From the NCBI RefSeq assembly GCF_014195485.1, contig NZ_JACIBU010000001.1, positions 1,860,001 to 1,924,000 on the forward strand: a DNA stretch of 64,000 nucleotides. The letters are read 5' to 3'. Origin of the DNA: Modestobacter versicolor. GTDB lineage: Bacteria; Actinomycetota; Actinomycetes; Mycobacteriales; Geodermatophilaceae. Below, piece after piece: positions 35,433 through 43,964 of the stretch (positions are counted from its first letter, which is position 1; each line of letters opens with the position of its first letter). Made by a program: the position numbers and the translations under genes. Under the pieces are notes generated by a model that did not search any database, was not told where the DNA came from, and saw only the letters and a list, made by a program, of their open reading frames with translations.

Positions 35433-37682
35433 TCAGGCCGGCTGGGCCGCCGAGCGGAAGCGGCGCAGCCGCAGGCTGTTGGTGACCACCAGCACCGAGG
35501 ACGCCGCCATCGCCAGCCCGGCGAGCACCGGGTTGAGGAAGCCGAGCGCCGCCAGCGGCACCAGGGCGACGTTGTAGGCGAACGCCCAGAACAGGTTGCC
35601 CTTGATCACCGCGAGGGTGCGCCGGGACAGCCGGACGGCGTCGACGGCGGCGTCCAGGTCGGCCCGGACCAGGGTCAGGTCGCTGGCCTCGATCGCCACG
35701 TCGGTGCCCGAGCCCATCGCCAGCCCCAGGTCGGCCTGGGCCAGCGCCGGTGCGTCGTTCACGCCGTCGCCGACCATGGCGACCACCCGGCCGCGCGCCT
35801 GCAGGTCGCGGACGACGTCGACCTTGCCCGCGGGCAGCACCCCGGCCACCACCTCGCCGCGGTCGGGGTCGAGGCCGACGGCGCGGGCCACCGCAGCCGC
35901 CGCTCCCGCGTTGTCGCCGGTGACCAGCACCGGGGAGAGCCCGAGCGCGCGCAGCCGGCCGATGGCGGCGGCGCTGCTCGGCTTCACGGTGTCGGAGACG
36001 ACGAGCACGCCGCGCACCTCGCCGTCCCAGGCGACCTGCACCGCGGTGCGGCCGGCCGCCTCGGCAGCCTCGACGACCGCGGCCAGCTCGGCGGGCAGCG
36101 GGGGCAGCTCGCCGCGGCAGCCGATGACCAGGTCGAGCCCGTCGACCCGACCGCTGACGCCCATCCCGGGCTGGCTGCTGAAGCCCTCCACCGGGGCGAG
36201 CGGGGTGCCGGCGGCGGCGACGACCGCCCGGGCGATCGGGTGCTCGGACCCGGCCTCGACGGCGGCGGCGAGCCGCAGCGTGTCCGGGTGACCGGCGACC
36301 TGCACCAGGCTCATCTGGCCGGTGGTGACCGTGCCGGTCTTGTCCAGCAGCACGGTGTCGACCCGGCGGGTGCTCTCCAGCACCTCGGGGCCCTTGATCA
36401 GCACGCCGAGCTGGGCGCCGCGGCCGGTGCCGACCAGCAGCGCCGTCGGCGTGGCCAGCCCCAGCGCGCACGGGCAGGCGATGACCAGCACGGCGACCGC
36501 GGCGGTGAAGGCCGCCGTCACGTCGCCGGTGGTGAGCAGCCACCCGGCCAGCGTCAGCAGCGCGATGACCAGGACGACCGGGACGAACACGGCCGAGACG
36601 CGGTCGGCCAGCCGCTGCACCTGGGCCTTGCCGCTCTGCGCCTGGGTGACCAGCCGGCCGAGCTGGGCGAGCGTCGTGGCGTCACCGACCCGGGTCGCCT
36701 CGACCACCAGCCGGCCGCCGACGTTGACCGTCGCGCCGGTGACCCGGTCGCCCTCGGCGACCTCCACCGGGACGCTCTCGCCGGTGAGCATGGAGAGGTC
36801 GACCGCGGAGGTGCCGCTGACCACGACGCCGTCGGTGGCCACCTTCTCCCCCGGCCGGACGACGAACCGGTCGCCCACCGCGAGCCGGTTGATCGGCACG
36901 CGCACCTCGACCCCGTCGCGCAGCACCGCGGCGTCCCGGGCGCCCAGCTCGAGCAGGGCGGCCAGCGCCGACCCGGAGCGGCGCTTGGCGCGGGCCTCGG
37001 CGTACCGGCCGGCGAGCAGGAAGACAGTCACCGCGGAGGCGACCTCGAGGTAGACCTCGTGCGTGCCGGCACCCCGCTCGGGGACCAGGTCGAAGGTCAT
37101 CCGCATCCCGGTCATGCCGGCGTCGCCGAGGAACAGCGCCCACAGCGACCAGAGGTAGGCGGCGGAGATGCCGATCGACACCAAGGTGTCCATGGTGCTC
37201 GCGCCGTGCCGGGCGTTGACCACGGCGGCCCGGTGGAACGGCCAGGCGCCCCACACCGCGACCGGGCTGGCCAGGGTGAGCGCGAGCCACTGCCAGTTGT
37301 CGAACTGCAGCGCGGGCACCATCGACAGCACGAGCACCGGCAGCGCCAGCGCGGCGCTGACCAGCAGCCGCTGCCGCAGCGCGGCCTCCGGATCGTCGGC
37401 GACGGCCTCGGTCTCGTCCTCCACCGGCGGGGCCGGCAGGGCCGCGGAGTAGCCCGCGGCGGCGACAGTCGCCAGCAGCCGGTCGGTGTCGACCAGCTCC
37501 GGGTCGAAGCGGACCGTCGCCGCCTCGGTCGCGTAGTTGACGCTGGCCTGCACGCCGTCGAGCTTGTTGAGCTTGCGCTCGATGCGGTTGGCGCAGCTGG
37601 CGCAGGTCATCCCGGTGATGTCGAGGCGGACCTCGTCCGGGAGCTGCGCCGCCGGACGGGCCGCTTCGGGCCCGGCGGTCAC
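35433..37682 (-). CDS. copA: Copper-exporting P1B-type ATPase
   Basis: A 749-residue pump moving Cu(I) out of the cytoplasm. One N-terminal heavy-metal domain with MTCASC (about residues 25-30); membrane segments; the A-domain TGES motif; the CPC metal site in [18 protein letters not shown]; the phosphorylation site DKTGT; SEHPIAR in the N-domain; and [11 protein letters not shown]. The last membrane pair carries [10 protein letters not shown] and [15 protein letters not shown], which are typical of copper types. The GTG at 37682 overlaps the copZ stop (GTGA). Last gene of csoR-copZ-copA. Confidence 0.97.
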   Translation of the reverse strand: MTAGPEAARPAAQLPDEVRLDITGMTCASCANRIERKLNKLDGVQASVNYATEAATVRFDPELVDTDRLLATVAAAGYSAALPAPPVEDETEAVADDPEAALRQRLLVSAALALPVLVLSMVPALQFDNWQWLALTLASPVAVWGAWPFHRAAVVNARHGASTMDTLVSIGISAAYLWSLWALFLGDAGMTGMRMTFDLVPERGAGTHEVYLEVASAVTVFLLAGRYAEARAKRRSGSALAALLELGARDAAVLRDGVEVRVPINRLAVGDRFVVRPGEKVATDGVVVSGTSAVDLSMLTGESVPVEVAEGDRVTGATVNVGGRLVVEATRVGDATTLAQLGRLVTQAQSGKAQVQRLADRVSAVFVPVVLVIALLTLAGWLLTTGDVTAAFTAAVAVLVIACPCALGLATPTALLVGTGRGAQLGVLIKGPEVLESTRRVDTVLLDKTGTVTTGQMSLVQVAGHPDTLRLAAAVEAGSEHPIARAVVAAAGTPLAPVEGFSSQPGMGVSGRVDGLDLVIGCRGELPPLPAELAAVVEAAEAAGRTAVQVAWDGEVRGVLVVSDTVKPSSAAAIGRLRALGLSPVLVTGDNAGAAAAVARAVGLDPDRGEVVAGVLPAGKVDVVRDLQARGRVVAMVGDGVNDAPALAQADLGLAMGSGTDVAIEASDLTLVRADLDAAVDAVRLSRRTLAVIKGNLFWAFAYNVALVPLAALGFLNPVLAGLAMAASSVLVVTNSLRLRRFRSAAQPA

Positions 37683-37885
37683 GCCGGCTGCGCGGTGTAG
37701 CTGCCGGCCTCGGCGACCGCGGCCTGCACCTGCTCGGCGGTCACGTCACCGACGACGTGCAGCCGGCCGCTGGCCAGGTCGACGTCGACCTCGGTGACGC
37801 CGGCCAGCTCGGTGACCTCCTCGGTGACGGAGGCGACGCAGTGCTGGCAGGTCATGCCGGTGACGGTGAAGTCCAGGGTCTGCAC
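37679..37885 (-). CDS. copZ: Copper chaperone
   Basis: A 68-residue HMA-domain chaperone delivering Cu(I) to CopA. Metal site MTCQHC (residues 11-16) and the ferredoxin-like pattern [17 protein letters not shown]. It begins with GTG at 37885, 26 bases after csoR, with GAGGAG upstream, and its stop overlaps the copA start. Confidence 0.95.
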   Translation of the reverse strand: MQTLDFTVTGMTCQHCVASVTEEVTELAGVTEVDVDLASGRLHVVGDVTAEQVQAAVAEAGSYTAQPA

Positions 37886-37911
37886 GGGAGAGCTCCTCGG
37901 TGGTGGGGGGG

Positions 37912-38205
37912 TCAGGACCGGACGAGCCGGGCGATGGCGGCCGAGGCCTCGGCGATCTTGGCCTCGGCGGCGGCGCCGTCGTCCTCGGCACTGCTGGCGA
38001 CCGCGTCCCGGACGCAGTGGCCCAGGTGGTCGTCGAGCAGCCCGAGGGCGACCGCCTGCAGGGCCTTGGTCGCGGCGGAGACCTGGGTGAGGACGTCGAT
38101 GCAGTACGTGTCGTCCTCGACCATCCGCGCGATGCCCCGGACCTGCCCCTCGACCCGCTTGAGTCGCGCGAGGACCTGGTCCTTGTTGCCGGCGTAGCCC
38201 GTCAT
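37912..38205 (-). CDS. csoR: Copper-sensing repressor CsoR
   Basis: A 97-residue all-helical repressor released from DNA by Cu(I). The N-terminal KDQVLARLKRVEGQVRGIARM and the C-H-C copper ligands (Cys in TYCIDVL, His and Cys in LGHCV) are visible. The ATG at 38205 (MTGYAGNKDQ) matches family N-termini; another ATG at 38217 would add four residues and begin within the operator. A CsoR-type operator lies 12 bp upstream. First gene of the copper operon; its promoter sits at the end of the DUF427 gene. Confidence 0.95.
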   Translation of the reverse strand: MTGYAGNKDQVLARLKRVEGQVRGIARMVEDDTYCIDVLTQVSAATKALQAVALGLLDDHLGHCVRDAVASSAEDDGAAAEAKIAEASAAIARLVRS

Positions 38206-38216
38206 GCCGTTCACCA

Positions 38217-38231
38217 TACCCCTGGGGGGTA
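38217..38231. promoter_or_regulatory. CsoR operator
   Basis: TACCCC-TGG-GGGGTA, a perfect 6-3-6 inverted repeat of the type bound by CsoR, 12 bp before the csoR ATG at 38205. It explains copper induction of the whole operon. Confidence 0.8.
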
Positions 38232-38236
38232 CGGGT

Positions 38237-38734
38237 TCACCACCCGCGGGTACCGGCCTCGCCCTTGAACGGGCCGACCACCTCAGCGGTGATCCAGCCG
38301 CCGTAGAAGTCGCCGGCCTGGGCGCGCACCGGCTCACCGTCGACCGTCGCGCGGTCCACCCGGCTCGGGTAGAACGCGAGCGCGCCGCGCAGGTGCTCGT
38401 AGCCGGCGGTCGGCTGCTCGTAGGACCAGGCGACCGAGGAGTGCCGCACCCCGTCCACGACGGCGTCCCAGTAGGTCGCCGTCCCCTTGAACTCGCACCA
38501 CGAGGAGCCGACGGCCCGCTCGAGGACGCCGGGCGCCACGTCCTCGCGTGGGACGTAGAAGACCGGCGGGTGGCTGGTCTCGCAGACCCGCACGGCGCGG
38601 TCGGTGCTGGCGATGACCTGGCCGCCGAGGGAGACCTCGACCCGGCGTCCGGTCACCTGGGCGGACGGCGGGCGGGGGTAGTCCCAGACGGACTCCTGAC
38701 CGGGGCCGACCGGGTCGGGCTTCGGGTGGCGCAC
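38237..38734 (-). CDS. DUF427 domain protein
   Basis: A 165-residue protein with two DUF427-type repeats: PGQESVWDYPRPP at the N-terminus, then CETSHPPVFYVPREDV and CEFKGTATYWD. Function unknown; the fold is a small beta barrel found widely in actinobacteria. The GTG at 38734 is chosen because family members start just before KPDPVGPGQESVWDYPRP; a GTG five codons upstream (38749) is possible. It precedes the csoR operator on the same strand. Confidence 0.87.
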   Translation of the reverse strand: MRHPKPDPVGPGQESVWDYPRPPSAQVTGRRVEVSLGGQVIASTDRAVRVCETSHPPVFYVPREDVAPGVLERAVGSSWCEFKGTATYWDAVVDGVRHSSVAWSYEQPTAGYEHLRGALAFYPSRVDRATVDGEPVRAQAGDFYGGWITAEVVGPFKGEAGTRGW

Positions 38735-38819
38735 GACCCGAGTGTGCACCTCGGATGTCGTGCGCCGGTCGGGGCGGCGCGGCTGGCTACCGTCGGCCCG
38801 TGGGCGACTCTCCTACCCG

Positions 38820-39056
38820 GTGCTGAACGAGGACTACGCCACCCGCATCGCCCGGGACTGGAACGTGCCGGCCAGCGGGATCGGGCACGTCACCCGGTTC
38901 CGCGTCCGCCGTGCGTTCCTGGACCGCTACGCCGTCCAGCAGGCCGGCGGTGCGACGATCCTGGAGTACTGGATCCCGGCCGAGGACCTGCCGGCGTTCG
39001 ACGACGCCATCGTGGGTGAGATCGAGCTGGTGTCCACCTTCACCCCGACCGCGTGA
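38820..39056 (+). CDS. ADP-ribosylation/crystallin J1-annotated protein, apparently 5'-truncated
   Basis: The frame encodes SYPVLNEDYATRIARDWN and then SGIGHVTRFRVRRAFLDRY, AGGATILEYWIP and AIVGEIELVSTF. This matches the C-terminal two thirds of small proteins often named ADP-ribosylation/crystallin J1. The expected N-terminal 30-35 residues are not found in any frame upstream; the region is instead the start of the divergent DUF427 gene. The GTG at 38820 is the nearest start (the homologous SY just before it would be lost) and lacks a ribosome site. So this is either a shortened gene or a pseudogene fragment. Confidence 0.6.
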   Translation: MLNEDYATRIARDWNVPASGIGHVTRFRVRRAFLDRYAVQQAGGATILEYWIPAEDLPAFDDAIVGEIELVSTFTPTA

Positions 39057-39083
39057 ACGGCGCCGGACGGGCCGCCCATCGCG

Positions 39084-39377
39084 TCAGCGGCGGGGCCGCA
39101 CGCCCACGGGCACCGGGACGGTCACCACGCGCCTGCGGTCCCGCGCGTGGCGGACGCCCTGCACGACCCGGCGGGTGACGACGAAGGTGACCAGCAGCCC
39201 GACGCCGCCGGCGATCGCCATCCCGGGCGGGCTCTGCAGGAACGCCTGCGCCTTGGCCTTGCCCTGGTCCTTGAGGCGCTGTGGGCTGGTTCGGAACGCC
39301 AGCTCGTCCAGGGTCGCCGCCAGCGACTCGCGGGCGGCGTCGATCTCCTGCTGGATCTGCTCGGGGCTGCGCGGCAC
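39084..39377 (-). CDS. DUF3618 membrane protein
   Basis: A 97-residue protein with the DUF3618 pattern: N-terminal RSPEQIQQEIDAARESLAAT, a coiled helical stretch, one membrane segment (MAIAGGVGLLVTFVV) and a basic tail (about 20 Arg/His-rich residues). Actinobacterial homologues often occur near cell-envelope stress genes; function unknown. GTG at 39377; no strong ribosome site. It is downstream of the TetR gene on the same strand, 71 bases away. Confidence 0.85.
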   Translation of the reverse strand: MPRSPEQIQQEIDAARESLAATLDELAFRTSPQRLKDQGKAKAQAFLQSPPGMAIAGGVGLLVTFVVTRRVVQGVRHARDRRRVVTVPVPVGVRPRR

Positions 39378-39448
39378 GGCGACAGCCTGCCAGATCTTGT
39401 GCCGCCCGGCCTGGTCAGCCCGCGCAGCTCCACCCGTCCGGGTGCCGG

Positions 39449-40039
39449 TCAGGACGGCGGGAGGCCGATCACCCCGGTCACCAGCGCGTCCAGCACGGTG
39501 GTCGCGGCCTTGAGGTCCGGGGCCCGGGAGACCATCACGTCGGAGTACAGGAAGGACTCTCCCAGCCGCACGACGCCGAACGCCAGCAGTGGCAGCGGCA
39601 CCTGCGGGGTGAGCCCGTGCTCGTCGACGTCCCGCTGGAAGAGCTCGGTGTAGGCCTCCACCAGCCGGGGCTGCACCCGGCCGCGGGGGTCGGTGGCGAT
39701 CCGCAGGGTGCTCGTCGGCTCCTCCGCGACCAGCCGGCGCAGCGCGGCGGACTCGCTGACTGTGTGCCGGAAGTCCTCGGTGACCGCGAGGCACCGCAGC
39801 CGGCCGGACGTCTCGGCACCCGCCGGCCGGGCGTCGTACGCCTCCGCCGCCGTGCGCAGCGTCCGCTCGGCCAGCGCCCACAGCGCCTCGCCGAGGATCG
39901 CGTCGCGGTTGCCGACCCGGCGGAAGAGGGTGACCCGGGAGATGCCGAGCTCGGCGGCGAGCGTGCTGGTGTCCAGCCGCTCCTCCCGCAGGAGGGTCCT
40001 GGCCGCGGCGCGGACGACCTCCTCGGGGGGCGCGATCAC
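39449..40039 (-). CDS. TetR family regulator (QsdR-like)
   Basis: A 196-residue regulator. The HTH (about residues 20-55) reads LDTSTLAAELGISRVTLFRRVGNRDAILG. The C-terminal domain (LVEAYTELFQRDVDEHG, FGVVRLGESFLYSDVM) resembles the QsdR type. The GTG at 40039 is the most likely start, based on the HTH position; no ribosome site is visible. It lies downstream of the PET-hydrolase-like gene on the same strand (97-bp gap). Confidence 0.85.
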   Translation of the reverse strand: MIAPPEEVVRAAARTLLREERLDTSTLAAELGISRVTLFRRVGNRDAILGEALWALAERTLRTAAEAYDARPAGAETSGRLRCLAVTEDFRHTVSESAALRRLVAEEPTSTLRIATDPRGRVQPRLVEAYTELFQRDVDEHGLTPQVPLPLLAFGVVRLGESFLYSDVMVSRAPDLKAATTVLDALVTGVIGLPPS

Positions 40040-40136
40040 GGCGCGAGCGTAGGGGCGCCGGGCGCGCCGGCTCCACGACACGACGGCGGGCGGCCGCCGT
40101 GTTGCCACGGCGACCGCCCTCACCGGTGACGTGCGG

Positions 40137-41012
40137 TCACACCGGGCAGGTGGACCGGTAGTCCGAGACCGCGCCGGTCAGGGTGACCGACGGCCCCGGG
40201 CAGAGGAACTGGCTGTACCGGGTGTCGGTGTCCACCCAGCGCTTGAGCCACGCGATGGAGGTGCTCGCGATGGTGGTGTTCGGGCTGTTGGGCGCGAAGT
40301 GGCTGGCGCCGTTCAGCTCGAGGTAGGCCCGCTCCTGGGCGTTGGTCAGCGAGTTGTAGAACGGGATGGAGTGGCTGCTGACCGGGGCCACCGAGTCCGA
40401 CTCCGCACCGATCACCAGGGTCGGCGTGGTGACCTCCGGCCAGGTCTTGTCGGTGTTCCAGCCGGTCAGCGGGATGGCGGCGTCCAGCGACGGCCGGTCC
40501 TTGGCCGCCTCGAGGGTGCCCCCGCCGCCCATCGAGTGGCCCATGACCGCCAGCCGGTCGGCGTCGACCCGGGCGCGCACCGGGCTGGAGGTGGTCAGGT
40601 AGTCCAGCGCGGCCAGCAGCTGGTCACCGCGCGAGGCCGGCTGGTCGTAGCGCGAGTTGGTGTCGAAGGTGATGACGACGAAGCCCTGCGAGGCGATCCG
40701 CGGGCCCAGCCAGGCGATGCTGGACTGGGTGGCGGTGTAGCCGGGCGAGATGGCCACCCCGCCGAACGTGCCGGCCGTGGTCGTCGTCGGGTAGTAGATC
40801 GTCGCCGCGCCGAACCCCGGCGTGGAGAAGCTGGACACGGTCGTGGACGAGGTCGCGAACGGCCCTTGTGCTGCGGAGATGCTGGCCTGGGTGGGGGCGG
40901 GACCCCGCCACCAGGACTCGTCGGCGCTGGCGGTGCCGGGCAGGGCGACCAGGGTCGCCAGTGCCAGGACGAACGCTGCGAGCACGCTCGTCAGGAGACG
41001 TCGGATGGGCAC
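40137..41012 (-). CDS. Secreted cutinase/PET-hydrolase-like polyesterase
   Basis: A 291-residue exported alpha/beta hydrolase (signal peptide ending TASA about residue 30). The sequence follows Thermobifida cutinases closely: [43 protein letters not shown], the nucleophile elbow GHSMGGGG (Ser160), Asp206 in GAESDSVAP and His238 in NGASHFAPN. Tyr92 and Met161 form the oxyanion hole; Trp185 matches the aromatic clamp. Cys271 and Cys289 give the usual C-terminal disulfide (FLCPGP, STCPV). These enzymes cleave cutin, and some act on PET. The GTG at 41012 has AGAGG seven bases upstream. A TTGACC/ACGTAA-type promoter precedes it. Confidence 0.93.
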   Translation of the reverse strand: MPIRRLLTSVLAAFVLALATLVALPGTASADESWWRGPAPTQASISAAQGPFATSSTTVSSFSTPGFGAATIYYPTTTTAGTFGGVAISPGYTATQSSIAWLGPRIASQGFVVITFDTNSRYDQPASRGDQLLAALDYLTTSSPVRARVDADRLAVMGHSMGGGGTLEAAKDRPSLDAAIPLTGWNTDKTWPEVTTPTLVIGAESDSVAPVSSHSIPFYNSLTNAQERAYLELNGASHFAPNSPNTTIASTSIAWLKRWVDTDTRYSQFLCPGPSVTLTGAVSDYRSTCPV

Positions 41013-41128
41013 GGTTGTCCTCTCGGGGGCGACCGTGGGGACGCGACCGCACCACGGCACGGGGGTGAGGAGACCGCAACGGCGTCGGTGTCCGGACGAG
41101 GTCTGCGTCACGTCGCTGCGTGGCCGAA

Positions 41129-41157
41129 ACGTAACGACGCGTGTCCGGCCGGGTCAA
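41129..41157 (-). promoter_or_regulatory. Promoter of the polyesterase gene
   Basis: On the minus strand TTGACC (41157-41152), a 17-bp spacer and TTACGT (41134-41129). About 117 bp before the GTG. Just upstream lies an AT-rich stretch with TTTCGAGAAA (41160-41170 region), which may be a regulator site. Confidence 0.5.
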
Positions 41158-41215
41158 CGCTTTCGAGAAACAATCTTGGTCTTTGTTCCAGGGCATTCAC
41201 TGCCCCGCCACCCAG

Positions 41216-41272
41216 CCCCGAACAGGGCCATCTTCGGGGCGTCTGTCACCCCGGAGATGGCCATGTTCGGGG
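41216..41272. repeat. Long imperfect inverted repeat
   Basis: Two 24-base arms (41216-41239 and 41249-41272) with 22 of 24 positions complementary plus one G-T pair, and a 9-base loop. It is bounded by the promoter region of the polyesterase gene on one side and tRNA-Leu (41302) on the other. It may be a terminator-like hairpin or a REP-type element. Confidence 0.85.
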
Positions 41273-41301
41273 TGGGGGGTGCTCCTAGACTCCGGGGCCA
41301 C

Positions 41302-41382
41302 GCGGGAGTGGTGTAACGGCAGCCACGCCAGACTTAGGATCTGGTGCCTTCGGGCGTAGGGGTTCGACTCCCCTCTCCCGCA
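41302..41382 (+). tRNA. tRNA-Leu (anticodon TAG)
   Basis: The acceptor GCGGGAG (41302-41308) pairs with CTCCCGC (41375-41381). The anticodon stem CCAGA/TCTGG encloses CTTAGGA, giving TAG. A long variable arm (TGCCTTCGGGCG) marks a class II tRNA, and the T arm is GGGGTTCGACTCCCC. CCA is not encoded. Confidence 0.96.
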
Positions 41383-41392
41383 CGTGGGCCGG

Positions 41393-41956
41393 TCAGGGCC
41401 CGGGCGGACCCGCGGTGGACCAGGTGCGGTGCGGGCGCCCGAGCAGCCAGTCGCCGTCGAGGGACACCCCGGTCACCCGCCGGGCAAGCTCGACCGTGGC
41501 GGCGCTCTGGCTGGCGTCCTCCTCGCCGAAGGGCAGGCCCGCCTCTTCGGGCAGCGGCTCGCCGGTCGGCTCCCAGTCCTGGATGAACGGGTCCAGCGAC
41601 CGGACGAGCTCGCCGCGACGGGCGAGTGAGAACTGGTACCTCGCGTTGACGTTCCAGAACACCGAGACCGCCACCCCGCCCGCGGACAGCGCGACGAGGA
41701 CCTCCTCGAAGGTGGTCAGGTAGCCGTTGGGCTCGATGACGACCACCCAGCCGTCGAGCTCCTCCAGCTGCACCGGGAAGAGGTCCGTGTCGTCGTCCAG
41801 CACGTCCCACGCGTCGTCGAAGAGCACGGTCCGCTCGGTCGACCAGTCGACGCGCAGCACCTCGCCGACCTGGCGCAGGTCCAGCCCGTGCACCAGCGCG
41901 ACCGCCGCGGCGTCCACCTGCTCGGCCCAGCCGTGCGTCCCCACGCTCTCCGCCAC
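41393..41956 (-). CDS. DUF6461-like protein
   Basis: A protein of about 187 residues with VHGLDLRQVGEVLRVDW, GWVVVIEPNGYLTTFEEVL, WNVNARYQFSLARRGELV and FGEEDASQSAATVELARRVTGV, the layout of the DUF6461 family (function unknown). Start is uncertain: the ATG at 42043 would overlap the start codon of the divergent methyltransferase, so the in-frame GTG at 41956 is preferred. It ends 10 bases from the convergent tRNA-Leu. Confidence 0.75.
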   Translation of the reverse strand: MAESVGTHGWAEQVDAAAVALVHGLDLRQVGEVLRVDWSTERTVLFDDAWDVLDDDTDLFPVQLEELDGWVVVIEPNGYLTTFEEVLVALSAGGVAVSVFWNVNARYQFSLARRGELVRSLDPFIQDWEPTGEPLPEEAGLPFGEEDASQSAATVELARRVTGVSLDGDWLLGRPHRTWSTAGPPGP

Positions 41957-42041
41957 GGCGCACAGGGTGCTGGCCGGCGCACTCCCCGGCAAGGGGTCGG
42001 GCCTTGCGACCCGCGCACCGACCGGAGGACCCTGCTCGCGC

Positions 42042-42653
42042 ATGGGCGTCTACAGCCGGCACCTGCGGCCCCGGCTCCACGACCGCCAGCTCGGGACGGC
42101 GGCGTTCGGGCTGGTGCGCGACCGGGTCTGCGCCGGGCTCACCGGCGACGTGCTCGAGATCGGGTTCGGCTCCGGCCACAACCTGCCGCACCTGCCACCG
42201 GAGGTCACCGGGGTCTGGGCGGTCGAGCCCTCGGCCACCGCGGTGCAGCTGTCCCGCGCCCGCCGGGACGCCTCCCCCGTGCCCGTCGTGCTCGCCGGGG
42301 ACGACGCGCAGTCCCTCCCCTTCCCCGACGACCGCTTCGACTCCGCGCTGTGCACCTGGGTGCTCTGCGGCGTCCCGGACGCCGGCCGCGCGCTGGCCGA
42401 GGTGGCCCGCGTGCTCAGACCGGGCGCCGCGCTGCACCTGGTCGAGCACGGCCTGTCCCCCGACCCCGCCGTGCAGCGGTGGCAGCGCCGGGGCAACCGG
42501 GTCAACCGGGTGCTCGCCGGCTGCCGCCTGGACACCGACGTCGCCCGGCTGCTGGCCGCCTCGCCGCTGACGGTCGCGGAGCTGCGCACCCGCTACGAGG
42601 AGGGCGTGCCGCGGCCGGCCGGGTACCTCTACGAGGGGCGCGCGACCGCCTGA
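42042..42653 (+). CDS. Class I SAM-dependent methyltransferase (UbiE/Methyltransf_11 type)
   Basis: A 203-residue methyltransferase. Motif I is VLEIGFGSGHN (about residues 36-46), motif II AVEPS, post-motif SLPFPDDRFDSALCTWVLC, and then LRPGAALHLVEHG. Substrate unknown; relatives include ubiquinone/menaquinone-type and phospholipid methyltransferases. The ATG at 42042 has GGAGG 14 bases upstream and shares its bases with a possible divergent ATG at 42043 on the other strand. Confidence 0.88.
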   Translation: MGVYSRHLRPRLHDRQLGTAAFGLVRDRVCAGLTGDVLEIGFGSGHNLPHLPPEVTGVWAVEPSATAVQLSRARRDASPVPVVLAGDDAQSLPFPDDRFDSALCTWVLCGVPDAGRALAEVARVLRPGAALHLVEHGLSPDPAVQRWQRRGNRVNRVLAGCRLDTDVARLLAASPLTVAELRTRYEEGVPRPAGYLYEGRATA

Positions 42654-42663
42654 CGGCGCGGGC

Positions 42664-43617
42664 TCACCCGAGGACGACGCGCAGGTCCAGCTCGGTCGAG
42701 GGCACGTCCGGGTCGTCGTCGTCCACCACGGCCAGCAGCCGCACCTCGTCCCCGCGAACGTCGACCAGGCCCAGCCCCTCGACCTTGTGCACCCGGCCAC
42801 CCACCTCGGGCAGCGGCGCCACCGCCACCACGTCGTCGCCGTCGACCAGCGCGAGCGCGGTGGCCACCACCGGGCCGTCGTCGATCGCGTTGGGGCTGTC
42901 CTCGGCGGCCGCGCTGAGCAGCAGCCGGCCGTCGGGCAGGGCCACCGCGTCGGTCACCGCGAGCCCCACCCCCTCGACCTCGCCCAGCTCGTAGGTCAGC
43001 GGCCGACCCACCGGGACGTCGGCGGCGGGTGCCCGGCCCAGCACGGCGTCGACCAGGGCCGCCAGCGGCACCTCGACGCTCCCCGACGCGAGGCCGGCGG
43101 CGAGGTTGCCGCGGTGGAACCAGCGCACCGTGGCCTGGTGCCGGCTCGCGCCCTCCAGGTTGAGCTGGTCCAGCGGGACGTGCAGCGCCTCGGCCACCCG
43201 CGCGTAGACCGGGGCGAGGTCCGCGGCGTGCACCACCGGCCGCCCGTCGTCCAGGCGGACCAGGACCCCGCGCATCCGCCGTGCCGTCGACCCGGAGCCG
43301 AGCAGCAGGACGGCGGGCGCCCCGTCGACCTCGGCCGGGCAGGCCACCTCGAGGTCGGGCTTGAGGTGCTTCGTGCCGGCCGCCTCGCTGAACCGGTCGT
43401 GGCCCTCGACGGCGGGCAGCACCCGCACCGGCACCGTCGACCCGGGCCGGCGCCAGGCGGCGATCGTGGAGTCGTCCTGGGCGACGAGCCAGCCGTCGCC
43501 CAGCGGCGCGATCGCCGACGCCGCGGTCACCGGCGTCCCGTCGTCGAAGGACAGCTGCCGGACGGCGTCCACGAAGACCTGCACGACGCTGCAGTGCCCG
43601 GCGGGGAGGCCGGTCAC
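42664..43617 (-). CDS. DUF6929-like beta-propeller protein
   Basis: A 317-residue protein of repeated short beta units: WLVAQDDSTIAAW, KPDLEVACPAEVDG, VLLLGSGSTARRMRGVLV, LNLEGASRH, VTDAVALPDGRLLLSAAAE, HKVEGLGLV. The latter phrases match proteins of the DUF6929 type, which resemble six-bladed propellers; function unknown. No signal peptide is evident. The GTG at 43617 lies four bases after the stop of the preceding small gene on the same strand, so the two are probably cotranscribed. Confidence 0.7.
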   Translation of the reverse strand: MTGLPAGHCSVVQVFVDAVRQLSFDDGTPVTAASAIAPLGDGWLVAQDDSTIAAWRRPGSTVPVRVLPAVEGHDRFSEAAGTKHLKPDLEVACPAEVDGAPAVLLLGSGSTARRMRGVLVRLDDGRPVVHAADLAPVYARVAEALHVPLDQLNLEGASRHQATVRWFHRGNLAAGLASGSVEVPLAALVDAVLGRAPAADVPVGRPLTYELGEVEGVGLAVTDAVALPDGRLLLSAAAEDSPNAIDDGPVVATALALVDGDDVVAVAPLPEVGGRVHKVEGLGLVDVRGDEVRLLAVVDDDDPDVPSTELDLRVVLG

Positions 43618-43621
43618 GCGT

Positions 43622-43870
43622 TCAGCCGAGCGCCTCCATGACCTCGGCGCGGAACATCGCCAGGAACCCGTCGCGGGTGACGCCCCGCCGCTCGGCCTCC
43701 CGCTGGCAGAGCATCGCGATCACCAGCGAGGACTGCCGCACCACGTCGGCCCGGGTGTCCTCGTCCAGCCCGGCCAGCACCCGGGTCCACGCCGCCCAGT
43801 CGCCGTCGCCGGCGGCCTCGGCCATCTCCAGCACCAGCCCGAACCGGCGCATCGCCTCCAGGTCGGCCAT
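43622..43870 (-). CDS. Small helical hypothetical protein
   Basis: An 82-residue helical protein (MADLEAMRRFGLVLEMAEAA onward) with one cysteine and no membrane segment. The ATG at 43870 has GGAGG six bases upstream, and the next gene starts four bases after its stop. Family not recognised. Confidence 0.7.
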   Translation of the reverse strand: MADLEAMRRFGLVLEMAEAAGDGDWAAWTRVLAGLDEDTRADVVRQSSLVIAMLCQREAERRGVTRDGFLAMFRAEVMEALG

Positions 43871-43920
43871 CGCGCACCTCCGCTCCCCGGTCGCGGGGTG
43901 CGACCGCCCTGAGTGTGACC

Positions 43921-43960
43921 AGCGCTGCGCCCGGCCGGGTCAGGGGCCGGGCGCAGCGCT
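43921..43960 (-). terminator. Terminator after the SipW-type secreted protein gene
   Basis: A perfect 16-bp stem (43921-43936 with 43945-43960) and an 8-base loop, four bases past the stop at 43965 on the minus strand. Confidence 0.88.
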
Positions 43961-43964
43961 GCGG

